Assembly: GCA_017516865.1 (NCBI GenBank)
Contig: JAFXAU010000013.1
Coordinates: 1-64,000 of the forward strand
Source: Bacteroidales bacterium
GTDB taxonomy: Bacteria > Bacteroidota > Bacteroidia > Bacteroidales > UBA1715
Direction of reading: 5' to 3'
Length of the DNA stretch: 64,000 bases
Positions 44,373 to 51,670 of the stretch are shown piece after piece. The notes beneath the pieces are model-generated. The model searched no databases. It worked only from the letters and a program-made list of their open reading frames with translations, and had not been told where the DNA came from. Made by a program: the position numbers and the translations under genes. Numbering within the stretch: the stretch's first letter is position 1; each line of letters begins with the position of its first letter.

Positions 44373-45527
44373 ATGTCCACATACCCAACATATAAATTAG
44401 GCGAAATTGCCGATTATATTAATGGCAGAGCATTTAAGCCTAAAGAATGGAAAGGGGAAGGCCTTCCTATTGTAAGGATACAAAACCTAAATGACAAGAA
44501 TGCTGTATACCATTATTCAGATGTAATGCACGAAGAAAAATACTTATTGCATAATGGGGATTTGTTATTTGCTTGGGCAGCTTCTTTGGGAACATATATA
44601 TGGGATAATGGTGATGCTTGGTTAAATCAGCATATATTCAAGGTTATTCCGAAGGAAAATGTATCGAAAAAGTATTTGTATTATGCATTGACTTCTATTA
44701 TAAAAGAGTTGTATGCAAAATCGCATGGCTCAGGAATGGTGCATGTAACAAAAGATAAATTTATTAATACAGAAATCCCACTTCCCCCCCTTTCCACCCA
44801 GCACGCCATAGTAACCCGAATAGAAACCCTTTTCGCCGAACTCGACAAGGCCGTGCAGCACCTGCGCACCGCCCAGCAGCAACTCAAAACTTACAGGCAG
44901 GCCGTGCTCAACCACTGGCTGAATAATGAGGATGGGAAATGGGAGATGGTGAAGTTAGGAGAGGTGGCGGAAATGTGTTTAGGCAAAATGTTGGATAAAA
45001 GCAAAAACAAAGGAACATATCAGCCATATCTACGGAATGTCAATGTTCGATGGGGCAGTTTTGATTTAGATGATTTGTTAGAAATGAGATTTGAAGAATC
45101 AGAACAAGAAAGATATGGAATACAAATTGGAGATTTGATAATGTGTGAAGGCGGAGAGCCAGGAAGATGCGCTATATGGAATGCAACTGTTCCGAATATG
45201 AAAATTCAGAAAGCATTGCATAGGATAAGAGTTAAGGATTCGATTTACAACAAGTTTGTATATTATCTTTTTTCATTGTATGCGCAAAACGGTCGCCTTG
45301 AGAAGTATTTTACAGGGACAACAATAAAACACTTAACAGGTCAGTCTTTAAAATCCATTGAAATTCCCCTTCCCCCGCTCGCCGAGCAGCAACGCATAGT
45401 TGCGGAGATAGAGAGCCGTCTGTCGCAGGCGGAGGCAGCGGCGGCAAGCATTGAGAACGCCCTGCAACAAGCCGAGGCACTCAGGCAAAGCATACTCAAG
45501 AAGGCGTTTAGCGGGGAGTTAGTGTGA
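44373..45527 (+). CDS. hsdS: Type I restriction-modification specificity subunit
   Basis: This 384-residue protein selects the DNA target for both restriction and methylation. It has two target-recognition domains (about 1-140 and 190-330), each followed by a conserved helical spacer: IPLPPLSTQHAIVTRIETLF (about 135-187) and IPLPPLAEQQRIVAEIESRL (about 328-384). The spacers are GC-rich like hsdR/hsdM, whereas the recognition domains are AT-rich, so base composition changes abruptly at about 44775, 44945 and 45360. That is the expected signature of recognition-domain exchange. Length and layout are complete. The target site cannot be predicted. Confidence 0.95.
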   Translation: MSTYPTYKLGEIADYINGRAFKPKEWKGEGLPIVRIQNLNDKNAVYHYSDVMHEEKYLLHNGDLLFAWAASLGTYIWDNGDAWLNQHIFKVIPKENVSKKYLYYALTSIIKELYAKSHGSGMVHVTKDKFINTEIPLPPLSTQHAIVTRIETLFAELDKAVQHLRTAQQQLKTYRQAVLNHWLNNEDGKWEMVKLGEVAEMCLGKMLDKSKNKGTYQPYLRNVNVRWGSFDLDDLLEMRFEESEQERYGIQIGDLIMCEGGEPGRCAIWNATVPNMKIQKALHRIRVKDSIYNKFVYYLFSLYAQNGRLEKYFTGTTIKHLTGQSLKSIEIPLPPLAEQQRIVAEIESRLSQAEAAAASIENALQQAEALRQSILKKAFSGELV

Positions 45528-45529
45528 CA

Positions 45530-45557
45530 AATTTATAAGCTGTTTAGCTTATAAATT
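45530..45557 (+). terminator. Hairpin after hsdS (copy 1)
   Basis: AATTTATAAGC (45530-45540) and GCTTATAAATT (45547-45557) form perfect 11-base arms around TGTTTA, starting two bases after the hsdS stop codon. Confidence 0.65.
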
Positions 45558-45561
45558 GTGT

Positions 45562-45583
45562 TTATAAGTTGTTTGGCTTATAA
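45562..45583 (+). repeat. Hairpin after hsdS (copy 2)
   Basis: TTATAAG (45562-45568) and CTTATAA (45577-45583). Same sequence plan as the hairpin at 45530-45557 (TTATAAG-n-TGTTT-n-GCTTATAA), so a tandem repeat of a hairpin. Confidence 0.55.
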
Positions 45584-45617
45584 CTTCCTAAATGATAATA
45601 TTTGTGAAATTATATAT

Positions 45618-45670
45618 ATGTATGATATGATGCGTAAATAAAGATATGTATCGTATGACGCATAAATAAA
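45618..45670 (+). repeat. Two 25-base direct repeats upstream of satD
   Basis: Units at 45618-45642 and 45646-45670 share 21 of 25 bases (both begin ATGTAT and end AAATAAA) with a 28-base period. The second contains TATG-ACG-CATA, an inverted repeat. They lie 58-110 bases upstream of the satD -7 box and may be binding sites for a regulator. Confidence 0.6.
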
Positions 45671-45696
45671 AATACAGCACATATAATGTAATAATA

Positions 45697-45724
45697 AAAA
45701 TATGAGCCAAATGATTCATATTTT
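45697..45724. promoter_or_regulatory. Operator candidate overlapping the satD promoter
   Basis: AAAATATGA (45697-45705) and TCATATTTT (45716-45724) are perfect inverted repeats with a 10-base spacer. They cover the expected -33 region, just upstream of the -7 box at 45728. A dimeric repressor bound here would block polymerase. Confidence 0.55.
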
Positions 45725-45727
45725 ATG

Positions 45728-45735
45728 TATCTTTG
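45728..45735 (+). promoter_or_regulatory. -7 box for the satD-DUF3307-hsdM operon
   Basis: TATCTTTG fits TAnnTTTG and lies 14 bases before the ATG at 45750. An upstream ATG at 45702 lies inside the operator and is therefore unlikely to be the start. Confidence 0.6.
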
Positions 45736-45749
45736 CGATTGTAAATACT

Positions 45750-46478
45750 ATGAATATGGAAAAAAAGAAAGTGGCAGTAATCACTGGCGATTTAGTTAAT
45801 TCACGCCAAATTTCTATCGAAAAACGGAGAGAAATTTATGCGTATATGGAATGGAGCTATTCTTGCTTTGTCATTCAGCGAGGCTGCTTTACTGATTTCA
45901 AATTAGAATTTTTCAGAGGCGACAGTTTCCAGTTGCTGGTGGAAAATCCTGAAATGGCTCTACGAGTGGCATTGTTTCTACGTGCAAGATTGCGTGCTGC
46001 CTATGGGAGAAAGAATCTGCAGGAAGAACCTTTGTTGTCGAAATATACGCAGAAGAGCGGCAACAAAAAACTTTGGGATGCACGAATGTCCATAGGCATT
46101 GGTGATATGGAATATCGTTCAAAGTCTGTCATAACTTCCGATGGCGAAGCCTTCGTTTTGTCAGGGCACGAACTGGACAAAATGAAATCAAATGAACGTC
46201 TATCCATAAAAATGCAAGGTGTTGACGAGTGTTCGTTAATGCAGTTGCAATTCAACACGCTGCTTCGCATGGGTGACGCATTGGTACAGGGATGGACAGA
46301 AGCCCAGTCACAATTGGCGGCAGAATGCCTTTTGTTTCCAAATAAAACGCAGCAAGCATTAGAAAAGGAATATGGAATACCCCAAACTACCATAAGCCGA
46401 CGAAAATCTGGAGGACACATTGATGAAATACTGAGCTTGTGTGATTATTTTGAAAAACTAATACCTACATTGCTATGA
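45750..46478 (+). CDS. SatD-family protein with C-terminal helix-turn-helix
   Basis: From the ATG at 45750 (a second at 45756 is equally possible) the product has ~242 residues. The N-terminal AVITGDLVNSRQI is the SatD-family hallmark. The middle region (EFFRGDSFQLLVENPEMALRVALFLRA, ARMSIGIGDMEYRS, ITSDGEAFVLSGHELD) resembles a nucleotide-cyclase-like fold seen in the family. The C-terminus LEKEYGIPQTTISRRKSG is a probable DNA-binding helix-turn-helix. It overlaps the DUF3307 gene by 4 bases. SatD/SatE-type pairs occur in many bacteria, with unclear function. Here the pair sits inside an R-M locus. Autoregulation via the palindrome at 45697-45724 is inference. Confidence 0.75.
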   Translation: MNMEKKKVAVITGDLVNSRQISIEKRREIYAYMEWSYSCFVIQRGCFTDFKLEFFRGDSFQLLVENPEMALRVALFLRARLRAAYGRKNLQEEPLLSKYTQKSGNKKLWDARMSIGIGDMEYRSKSVITSDGEAFVLSGHELDKMKSNERLSIKMQGVDECSLMQLQFNTLLRMGDALVQGWTEAQSQLAAECLLFPNKTQQALEKEYGIPQTTISRRKSGGHIDEILSLCDYFEKLIPTLL

Positions 46479-47194
46479 ATATAATACTTGTCATTGCTAT
46501 CTTTTTGGTCGTTCATGTTTTGTTCGATTTTTATTTTCAGCCGTCTAAATGGGTAGATTCAAAAAACACCGAAGGTTTTAAGTCGAAATACTTGTATTGG
46601 CACTGCTTTATATATGCTTTGGCAGTTTCAGGCGCCGTTTTCTTTTTGACACACGTATGCTGGCTGACCATAGTTGCATTTGTCGCAGTTGGCATTTCAC
46701 ATTTGCTAGTAGATGCTTTAAAGAAGGAATATAAAGGTAATGCTGCCTATTTCTTTATAGACCAATTAGTTCATATAATTGTTTTAGGATTTTTTGTGTG
46801 GCAGGTCTGCATGAAACAAACTATAGAGGTTGACAAAAACTGGTTAATTGTTCTACTATATGCATTAGGATACTTGATTGTACTAAAACCATTTGGTATT
46901 ACTGCGAAAAATATTATGGACACGTTTGATTTCAAGCCATCGGAAAAAGGGCTTAAAGATGGCGGATTGTGGATTGGCTATATTGAACGTTTCCTGATAT
47001 TGACTTTTGTTTTGATGTCTTACTACGAGGGCATAGGTTTCCTGTTGGCAGCAAAATCAATTTTTAGGTTTGGTGAATTAAAGAATGACAATGAGATAAA
47101 ACGGACTGAATATATATTGATAGGAACCCTTTTGAGTTTCGGGTTGGCCGTTTGTATAGGAATGTTAATGAAAATGACGCTGAATTATTTATAA
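46475..47194 (+). CDS. DUF3307 integral membrane protein (SatE-like partner)
   Basis: This 239-residue protein has about six membrane spans. The start MNIILVIAIFLVVHVLFDFYFQP, with a polar HxLFDFxFQP pattern in the first helix, is typical of DUF3307. HLLVDALK and FFIDQLVHIIVL follow. It overlaps satD by 4 bases and ends 3 bases before hsdM, so the three are translationally coupled. Biochemical function is unknown; conserved His/Asp residues inside membrane helices suggest a metal site or a membrane-embedded enzyme (inference). Confidence 0.82.
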   Translation: MNIILVIAIFLVVHVLFDFYFQPSKWVDSKNTEGFKSKYLYWHCFIYALAVSGAVFFLTHVCWLTIVAFVAVGISHLLVDALKKEYKGNAAYFFIDQLVHIIVLGFFVWQVCMKQTIEVDKNWLIVLLYALGYLIVLKPFGITAKNIMDTFDFKPSEKGLKDGGLWIGYIERFLILTFVLMSYYEGIGFLLAAKSIFRFGELKNDNEIKRTEYILIGTLLSFGLAVCIGMLMKMTLNYL

Positions 47195-47197
47195 ACA

Positions 47198-48709
47198 ATG
47201 ACTGAATCAACCATCATATCAAAGATTTGGAATATGGCCAACGTCCTTCGTGACGATGGCGTGAGTTATGGCGACTATTTGGAGCAAATCACTTATCTGC
47301 TCTTCCTGAAAATGGCCGACGAGATGAACAAGCCGCCTTATAACAAGGGGCTGAGGTTCCCGCACCTGAAGGACGCCGAAGGCAAGGAGATTGCCGATGG
47401 CGAGATGTGCGATTGGGAAACGCTCACAAGCAAGCGTGGCGCGGAGTTGGAGGCGTATTATGTGCAGATGCTTCGCAGCCTTGCCACCGAAAAAGGAATG
47501 TTGGGGCAGATTTACACCAAGAGCCAGAACAAGATTCAAGACCCTGCCAAACTGTTGCGCGTCATCGAGATGATAAACCGCGAGAATTGGTCGCTGATGG
47601 GTTCCGATGTGAAAGGCAAGATTTACGAAGGTCTTTTGGAGAAGAACGCCGAAGATACCAAGAGCGGTGCAGGCCAGTACTTTACGCCACGTGCGTTGAT
47701 ACGTGCCATGGTGGCGTGCGTACGCCCCAAACCAGAAAAGACCATCATCGACCCTGCCTGCGGAACGGGTGGTTTCTTCCTTGCGTCATACGACCATATT
47801 GCAGCCCAGCCACTGAATAAGGATCAAAAGTTGTTCTTAAAGAAAAAGACCTTCTTCGGCAACGAGATTGTGGCTAACACGCGTCGCCTTTGCCTGATGA
47901 ACCTTTATCTGCACAACATCGGAGAGCTCGACAGCGAGGACTTCATTTCGCCTAACGATGCCCTTGTGTCCGACTCGGGCAACCGATACGACTATGTGCT
48001 CACCAATCCACCTTTCGGCAAGAAGAGCAGTATCACCATCACCAACGAGGATGGCGAAGTGGAGAAGGAGGATTTGAGCTACAATCGGCAGGATTTTTGG
48101 GAAACCACTTCCAATAAGCAGTTGAATTTCCTTCAGCATATCAAGACCTTGCTGAAAGTAACAGGTCAGGCGGCTGTCGTTCTGCCCGACAATGTGCTTT
48201 TCGAAGGCGGTGCGGGCGAGGAGATCCGTAAACAGTTGATGAAAACCACTGAACTGCATACCATCCTTCGCTTGCCTACAGGTATTTTCTATGCCAACGG
48301 TGTGAAGGCAAATGTGTTATTCTTCGACAATCGCCCTGCGAGCAAGGAGGTGCAGACCAAGGAGGTATGGTTCTATGACTATCGAACCAATATTCATCAT
48401 ACACTGAAGAAGTCTCCGCTCACATTCGACGATTTAGCAGATTTTATTCAATGCTACCATCCCGAGAACCGAAATGTGCGTACGGAAACGTGGAGCGAGG
48501 AAAATCCAGAAGGACGTTGGCGTAAGTTCACCTACGACGAGATAATCGCCCGCGACAAAACCAATCTCGACATTTTTTGGATAAAGGACAAGAGCCTTAC
48601 CGACCTTGACAACCTGCCCGAACCCGATGAGATTGCCGCCGAGATAATTGAGAATTTGGAGGAAGGAATTGCTTGTTTCAGAAAGGTGTTAAATAACAAG
48701 AACCAGTAA
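47198..48709 (+). CDS. hsdM: Type I restriction-modification methyltransferase subunit
   Basis: This 503-residue N6-adenine methylase has an N-terminal HsdM_N helical domain (about 1-140), then GAGQYFTPRALI, the SAM-binding motif D185-PACGTG, and catalytic N270-P-P-F273. It modifies target adenines with HsdS and is needed in the restriction complex with HsdR. The length is normal. Composition is GC-rich like hsdR, unlike the two genes just upstream. It is co-transcribed with satD and DUF3307, not with hsdR, so its expression is probably set by the promoter at 45728. Confidence 0.96.
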   Translation: MTESTIISKIWNMANVLRDDGVSYGDYLEQITYLLFLKMADEMNKPPYNKGLRFPHLKDAEGKEIADGEMCDWETLTSKRGAELEAYYVQMLRSLATEKGMLGQIYTKSQNKIQDPAKLLRVIEMINRENWSLMGSDVKGKIYEGLLEKNAEDTKSGAGQYFTPRALIRAMVACVRPKPEKTIIDPACGTGGFFLASYDHIAAQPLNKDQKLFLKKKTFFGNEIVANTRRLCLMNLYLHNIGELDSEDFISPNDALVSDSGNRYDYVLTNPPFGKKSSITITNEDGEVEKEDLSYNRQDFWETTSNKQLNFLQHIKTLLKVTGQAAVVLPDNVLFEGGAGEEIRKQLMKTTELHTILRLPTGIFYANGVKANVLFFDNRPASKEVQTKEVWFYDYRTNIHHTLKKSPLTFDDLADFIQCYHPENRNVRTETWSEENPEGRWRKFTYDEIIARDKTNLDIFWIKDKSLTDLDNLPEPDEIAAEIIENLEEGIACFRKVLNNKNQ

Positions 48710-48761
48710 ATTTTTACTATGAAAAAAGTTGCGTTGGTGCTCGATAGATAACTACTATCTT

Positions 48762-49406
48762 CTAAATCTCAAAGATTCCGTTTTTTATCGCAAAAACGAC
48801 AAGACCTGCCGTATTTTTTGCCTCGGTTTTCAACAACAAGTTTTCGCGGTGTTTGTCAACCGTACGCTTGCTGATGAACAACAGGTCGGCAATTTCCTGA
48901 TTTGAAAGACCCTTGCAGATATTGTAGAGGACTTCTATTTCCCTTTCGGTCAAATCCAGCGCTGGTTTCTGCGTTTTCTTCGTGTACATGTTGGAAATAA
49001 TTCTGTCCAGAATTTCGGGAGAAAAATAGTTGTTCCCCTCGCTCACCTCGAGAATTGCCTTCTGAACATCTTCGAACTGCGAATTTTTCAACAAAAAGCC
49101 ACGTACGCCCACGTCAATCATTTTTGTGTAATATTCCTCTTCGGAATACATTGAAAGCGTAATTATCTTTAAATCAGGATATTTCTCTATCGCACGACGT
49201 GAGGCTTCAACGCCGTCGATTTCGGGCATTTCAATGTCCATCAACACGACGTCGGGCACGTTTGTCTGAATCTTTTCGAGAAAAACTTTCCCGTTTTCCG
49301 ATTCTTCAATCTCCGAAATAAAATCACATTTTGAAAGCAAAAAATGCAATCCTTCACGGAACAATGAATGGTCGTCGACTATGTGTACATGCAGATTTTC
49401 TTTCAT
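48762..49406 (-). CDS. NarL/FixJ-type response regulator
   Basis: This 214-residue protein has a receiver domain with D11/D12 in the acidic pocket, phospho-acceptor D57 (VVLMDIEMP) and the TLSMYSEEEYY switch region. A LuxR-type helix-turn-helix follows (LTEREIEVLYNICKGLSNQEIADLLFISKRTV). It overlaps the upstream histidine kinase gene by 4 bases, so the two form one operon and surely a cognate pair. It is convergent with hsdM. Target genes are unknown; the divergent surface-protein operon starting at 50429 is a reasonable guess. Confidence 0.93.
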   Translation of the reverse strand: MKENLHVHIVDDHSLFREGLHFLLSKCDFISEIEESENGKVFLEKIQTNVPDVVLMDIEMPEIDGVEASRRAIEKYPDLKIITLSMYSEEEYYTKMIDVGVRGFLLKNSQFEDVQKAILEVSEGNNYFSPEILDRIISNMYTKKTQKPALDLTEREIEVLYNICKGLSNQEIADLLFISKRTVDKHRENLLLKTEAKNTAGLVVFAIKNGIFEI

Positions 49407-50377
49407 ATTGCTACATTTATTAAAACTTTCATACCATTTTTCGGACTGCTGACAAGCGAAAAAGTCCCGTTGATTGACTTCACGCGCGACTCCATGTTCG
49501 ACAATCCCATACCTTTGTGCGGCAAATCCTGAATGTCGAATCCTATGCCGTCGTCGCTATACTCAAGAGCAAGATTTCCGTTTCCCTGCAAAAGAGAAAT
49601 CTTAATGTTTTTTGCCTGAGCATGACGCAAAGTATTGTTAATCAACTCACAAACAACACGATACAATACGGCTTCAATATTAAAATCATATCGTGTAGTC
49701 AGCACATTCGATTCAAAATCAACCGCAACGTCCTTATTTATCATCACCGTGTCGAGAAACGACTTTATGGCACGTTCCAAGCCGAAATTCGACAAAATAT
49801 GCGGACTCAGTTTATTGGAAATTTCCTTGACGGTAATCACAGCCTCGTCGATGGCAAAATTCGTCTTAAGCAAAATCTGCTTGTTCGAATCCGTTATTGC
49901 GTCTTTATTTATTGCCGAAAACGCCATTTTTATCGAAGACAGAATCGGACCGAGACCGTCGTGCAATTCCTTGGCGAACATTTGTTTTTCGTTTTCCTCG
50001 GTTTTAACAATTGCCGAAAACACCGCATTTTCGTTTTCCTTGGCGAGTTGTTCCATTTTGTCCAAATAATTGAACAATTTCTTTATAAATGCCGTTCCAA
50101 TAAAAATCAAAAGCGACACAAGCACCGAAATCCAGTTACTCAACACCGAAACGTCGCCCGAATTAGCCAGCGACAACTGCGAGACGTATATCAAATCGTA
50201 TATTCGCTGTGCTGCCATCAACGAAAATCCAATTGAAAGCAAAATCCACGCAATATTGTATCGGGTGCGTTTTATCAAACTTATTGCAAGTATCGACGCA
50301 GCCAATTGCAGAGCGACAGAAAGCGATAATGCGATAAAAATGACCATAATTTTTATTTTTGCGGTAAAGGTATTCAT
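49403..50377 (-). CDS. NarL-type sensor histidine kinase (HisKA_3)
   Basis: This 324-residue kinase has two or three membrane spans in the first 100 residues (about 11-33, 41-55, 80-98) and almost no periplasmic domain, so it probably senses membrane or cytoplasmic cues. The dimerisation/phospho-acceptor motif is KELH139DGLGP. The ATPase domain shows CELINNTLRHAQA, DDGIGFD and KGMGLSNMESR. A second ATG (50347, MVIFIAL) could be the real start. It phosphorylates the overlapping response regulator. Confidence 0.92.
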   Translation of the reverse strand: MNTFTAKIKIMVIFIALSLSVALQLAASILAISLIKRTRYNIAWILLSIGFSLMAAQRIYDLIYVSQLSLANSGDVSVLSNWISVLVSLLIFIGTAFIKKLFNYLDKMEQLAKENENAVFSAIVKTEENEKQMFAKELHDGLGPILSSIKMAFSAINKDAITDSNKQILLKTNFAIDEAVITVKEISNKLSPHILSNFGLERAIKSFLDTVMINKDVAVDFESNVLTTRYDFNIEAVLYRVVCELINNTLRHAQAKNIKISLLQGNGNLALEYSDDGIGFDIQDLPHKGMGLSNMESRVKSINGTFSLVSSPKNGMKVLINVAI

Positions 50378-50399
50378 TATTTTTAAGAAATTTTATTCA

Positions 50400-50407
50400 T
50401 ACATTTG
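50400..50407 (+). promoter_or_regulatory. -7 box for the 50429-55618 operon
   Basis: TACATTTG fits TAnnTTTG, 21 bases before the ATG at 50429, in the short divergent gap with the histidine kinase. Confidence 0.5.
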
Positions 50408-50428
50408 CAATACATAAAGTTTTTGTTC

Positions 50429-50641
50429 ATGGTCAGAGTTTTAATTATAACTATTTGTATTGTCTGTGATGTTTGGTTCTTGCACCAGATATGGATTGCG
50501 GAGCGTAATCTGCGGTCGACGAGCGTGAAGTTGCTGTGGACACTTTTAGTGCTGCTTTTCCACGTCATTACCGTCGCCATTTATATTTTCCTTGACACAA
50601 CAGGCGAAAATAATTCCAATTCCGAAAATTTAAACCCTTAA
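50429..50641 (+). CDS. Small two-span membrane protein, PLDc_N-like
   Basis: This 70-residue protein has two membrane helices (RVLIITICIVCDVWFLHQIW and LLWTLLVLLFHVITVAIYIF) separated by a short basic loop. It resembles the PLDc_N domain found at the N-terminus of cardiolipin synthases and as free small proteins. The ATG at 50429 follows the -7 box at 50400-50407; a TTG frame start at 50405 lies within that box. It is first in an operon with the lipoprotein and CotH genes (gaps of 4 and 14 bases). Confidence 0.7.
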   Translation: MVRVLIITICIVCDVWFLHQIWIAERNLRSTSVKLLWTLLVLLFHVITVAIYIFLDTTGENNSNSENLNP

Positions 50642-50645
50642 ATCT

Positions 50646-51656
50646 ATGAAAAAACGTGTCTTCTCCCTTGTCACATTGTTCGTGATTTTTTTGTCAATCA
50701 CAAGTTGCCAGAAAAAAGATGATTTGTTGTACAGCACTGTCGGTTCTATTGACAAAGTGACCATTCTCGACATTGAGCCGATGGGCGACAACTACACATG
50801 GATGGTGTTGGGAAGAAACGACGACGACCACGATAAAACCAAGTTGTATTACTGCACCATAGCTTCAAATGCTCTTTCCACAAAAAGTAAAAGATGTGAG
50901 AGCAAAATCACATACAACGACATAGAGTATTGCAACGACACACTTTGGATTTGTGGCAACAATATGAAATTACACTACAGTCTCGACACTGGCCGAAACA
51001 TTTCGGTAGGCGGCGACACGACTTTCGATTTCTCGTACTTTGACGCATATCCTCTTGAGAAAACCGACCTCAAAAAGTTATACGTAAAAGACGGCAAGCC
51101 GTTCTACGCAATTGGTTCAAAGGATTTGTTGGATGGAAATTTCTATTGCTACAACAACGGGAAAAATGTTTTTAAATCTTCGCAAAAAGGCTTCGGACTT
51201 AACGATATGGTTATTTACAACACCAACGAAGCCTACGTTGCCGGTTATGGTTCCATTTTCCACGTAAGCGAAAACGGTGCAACACAAAAAATGGAAGACA
51301 TAGGGGACGAAAACTTTACAGGAATCACGATAAACAGCACGTGCCTTTTAACTTGTTCTTATTCAGGAACAATTTATCGTTGTGACCTCGGATCTGAAAA
51401 ATGGAAGAAAATGACTTCGCGCGGTAAAAAACTTCTTCATATTGCCTCTAACTCAAAAGGCAATGTTGTGGTTGTCGGCGAAACGAAAGACATCCTTCTT
51501 TCCACCGACTATGGCGAAAATTGGACGACGGTAAAATACAAAGAAGGTAATAAAATTTCCTGTCTCAAAGTGATAAACGACGATTTCTTTATTGGAACAG
51601 AAAAAGGAACAATCATAAAATTAACACACGACAATGTCGTATTGAATAACGACTAA
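50646..51656 (+). CDS. Beta-propeller lipoprotein (YCF48/Asp-box type)
   Basis: This 336-residue protein has a lipoprotein signal (C21, SITSCQK). The body consists of repeated four-strand blades; one carries a clear Asp-box, STDYGENW, near residue 285, and others are degenerate (VAGYGSIFHVSENG, VVVGETKDILLSTD, FFIGTEKGTIIKL). The fold is therefore a six- or seven-bladed propeller on the cell surface or in the periplasm. No enzyme residues were recognised. It lies between the small membrane protein and the CotH-like T9SS protein in one operon, so a binding or assembly role for that protein is possible. Confidence 0.78.
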   Translation: MKKRVFSLVTLFVIFLSITSCQKKDDLLYSTVGSIDKVTILDIEPMGDNYTWMVLGRNDDDHDKTKLYYCTIASNALSTKSKRCESKITYNDIEYCNDTLWICGNNMKLHYSLDTGRNISVGGDTTFDFSYFDAYPLEKTDLKKLYVKDGKPFYAIGSKDLLDGNFYCYNNGKNVFKSSQKGFGLNDMVIYNTNEAYVAGYGSIFHVSENGATQKMEDIGDENFTGITINSTCLLTCSYSGTIYRCDLGSEKWKKMTSRGKKLLHIASNSKGNVVVVGETKDILLSTDYGENWTTVKYKEGNKISCLKVINDDFFIGTEKGTIIKLTHDNVVLNND

Positions 51657-51670
51657 CCTACGAATATTTT

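Noticed and set aside
45702..45749. A longer satD start at 45702
   Set aside because: It overlaps the inverted repeat and the -7 box; the added residues do not resemble SatD proteins.
40629..48761. The R-M island as an integrative element with att sites
   Set aside because: No integrase, no tRNA target and no matching direct repeats at the two ends (about 40629 and 48710-48761) were seen, so only composition supports transfer.
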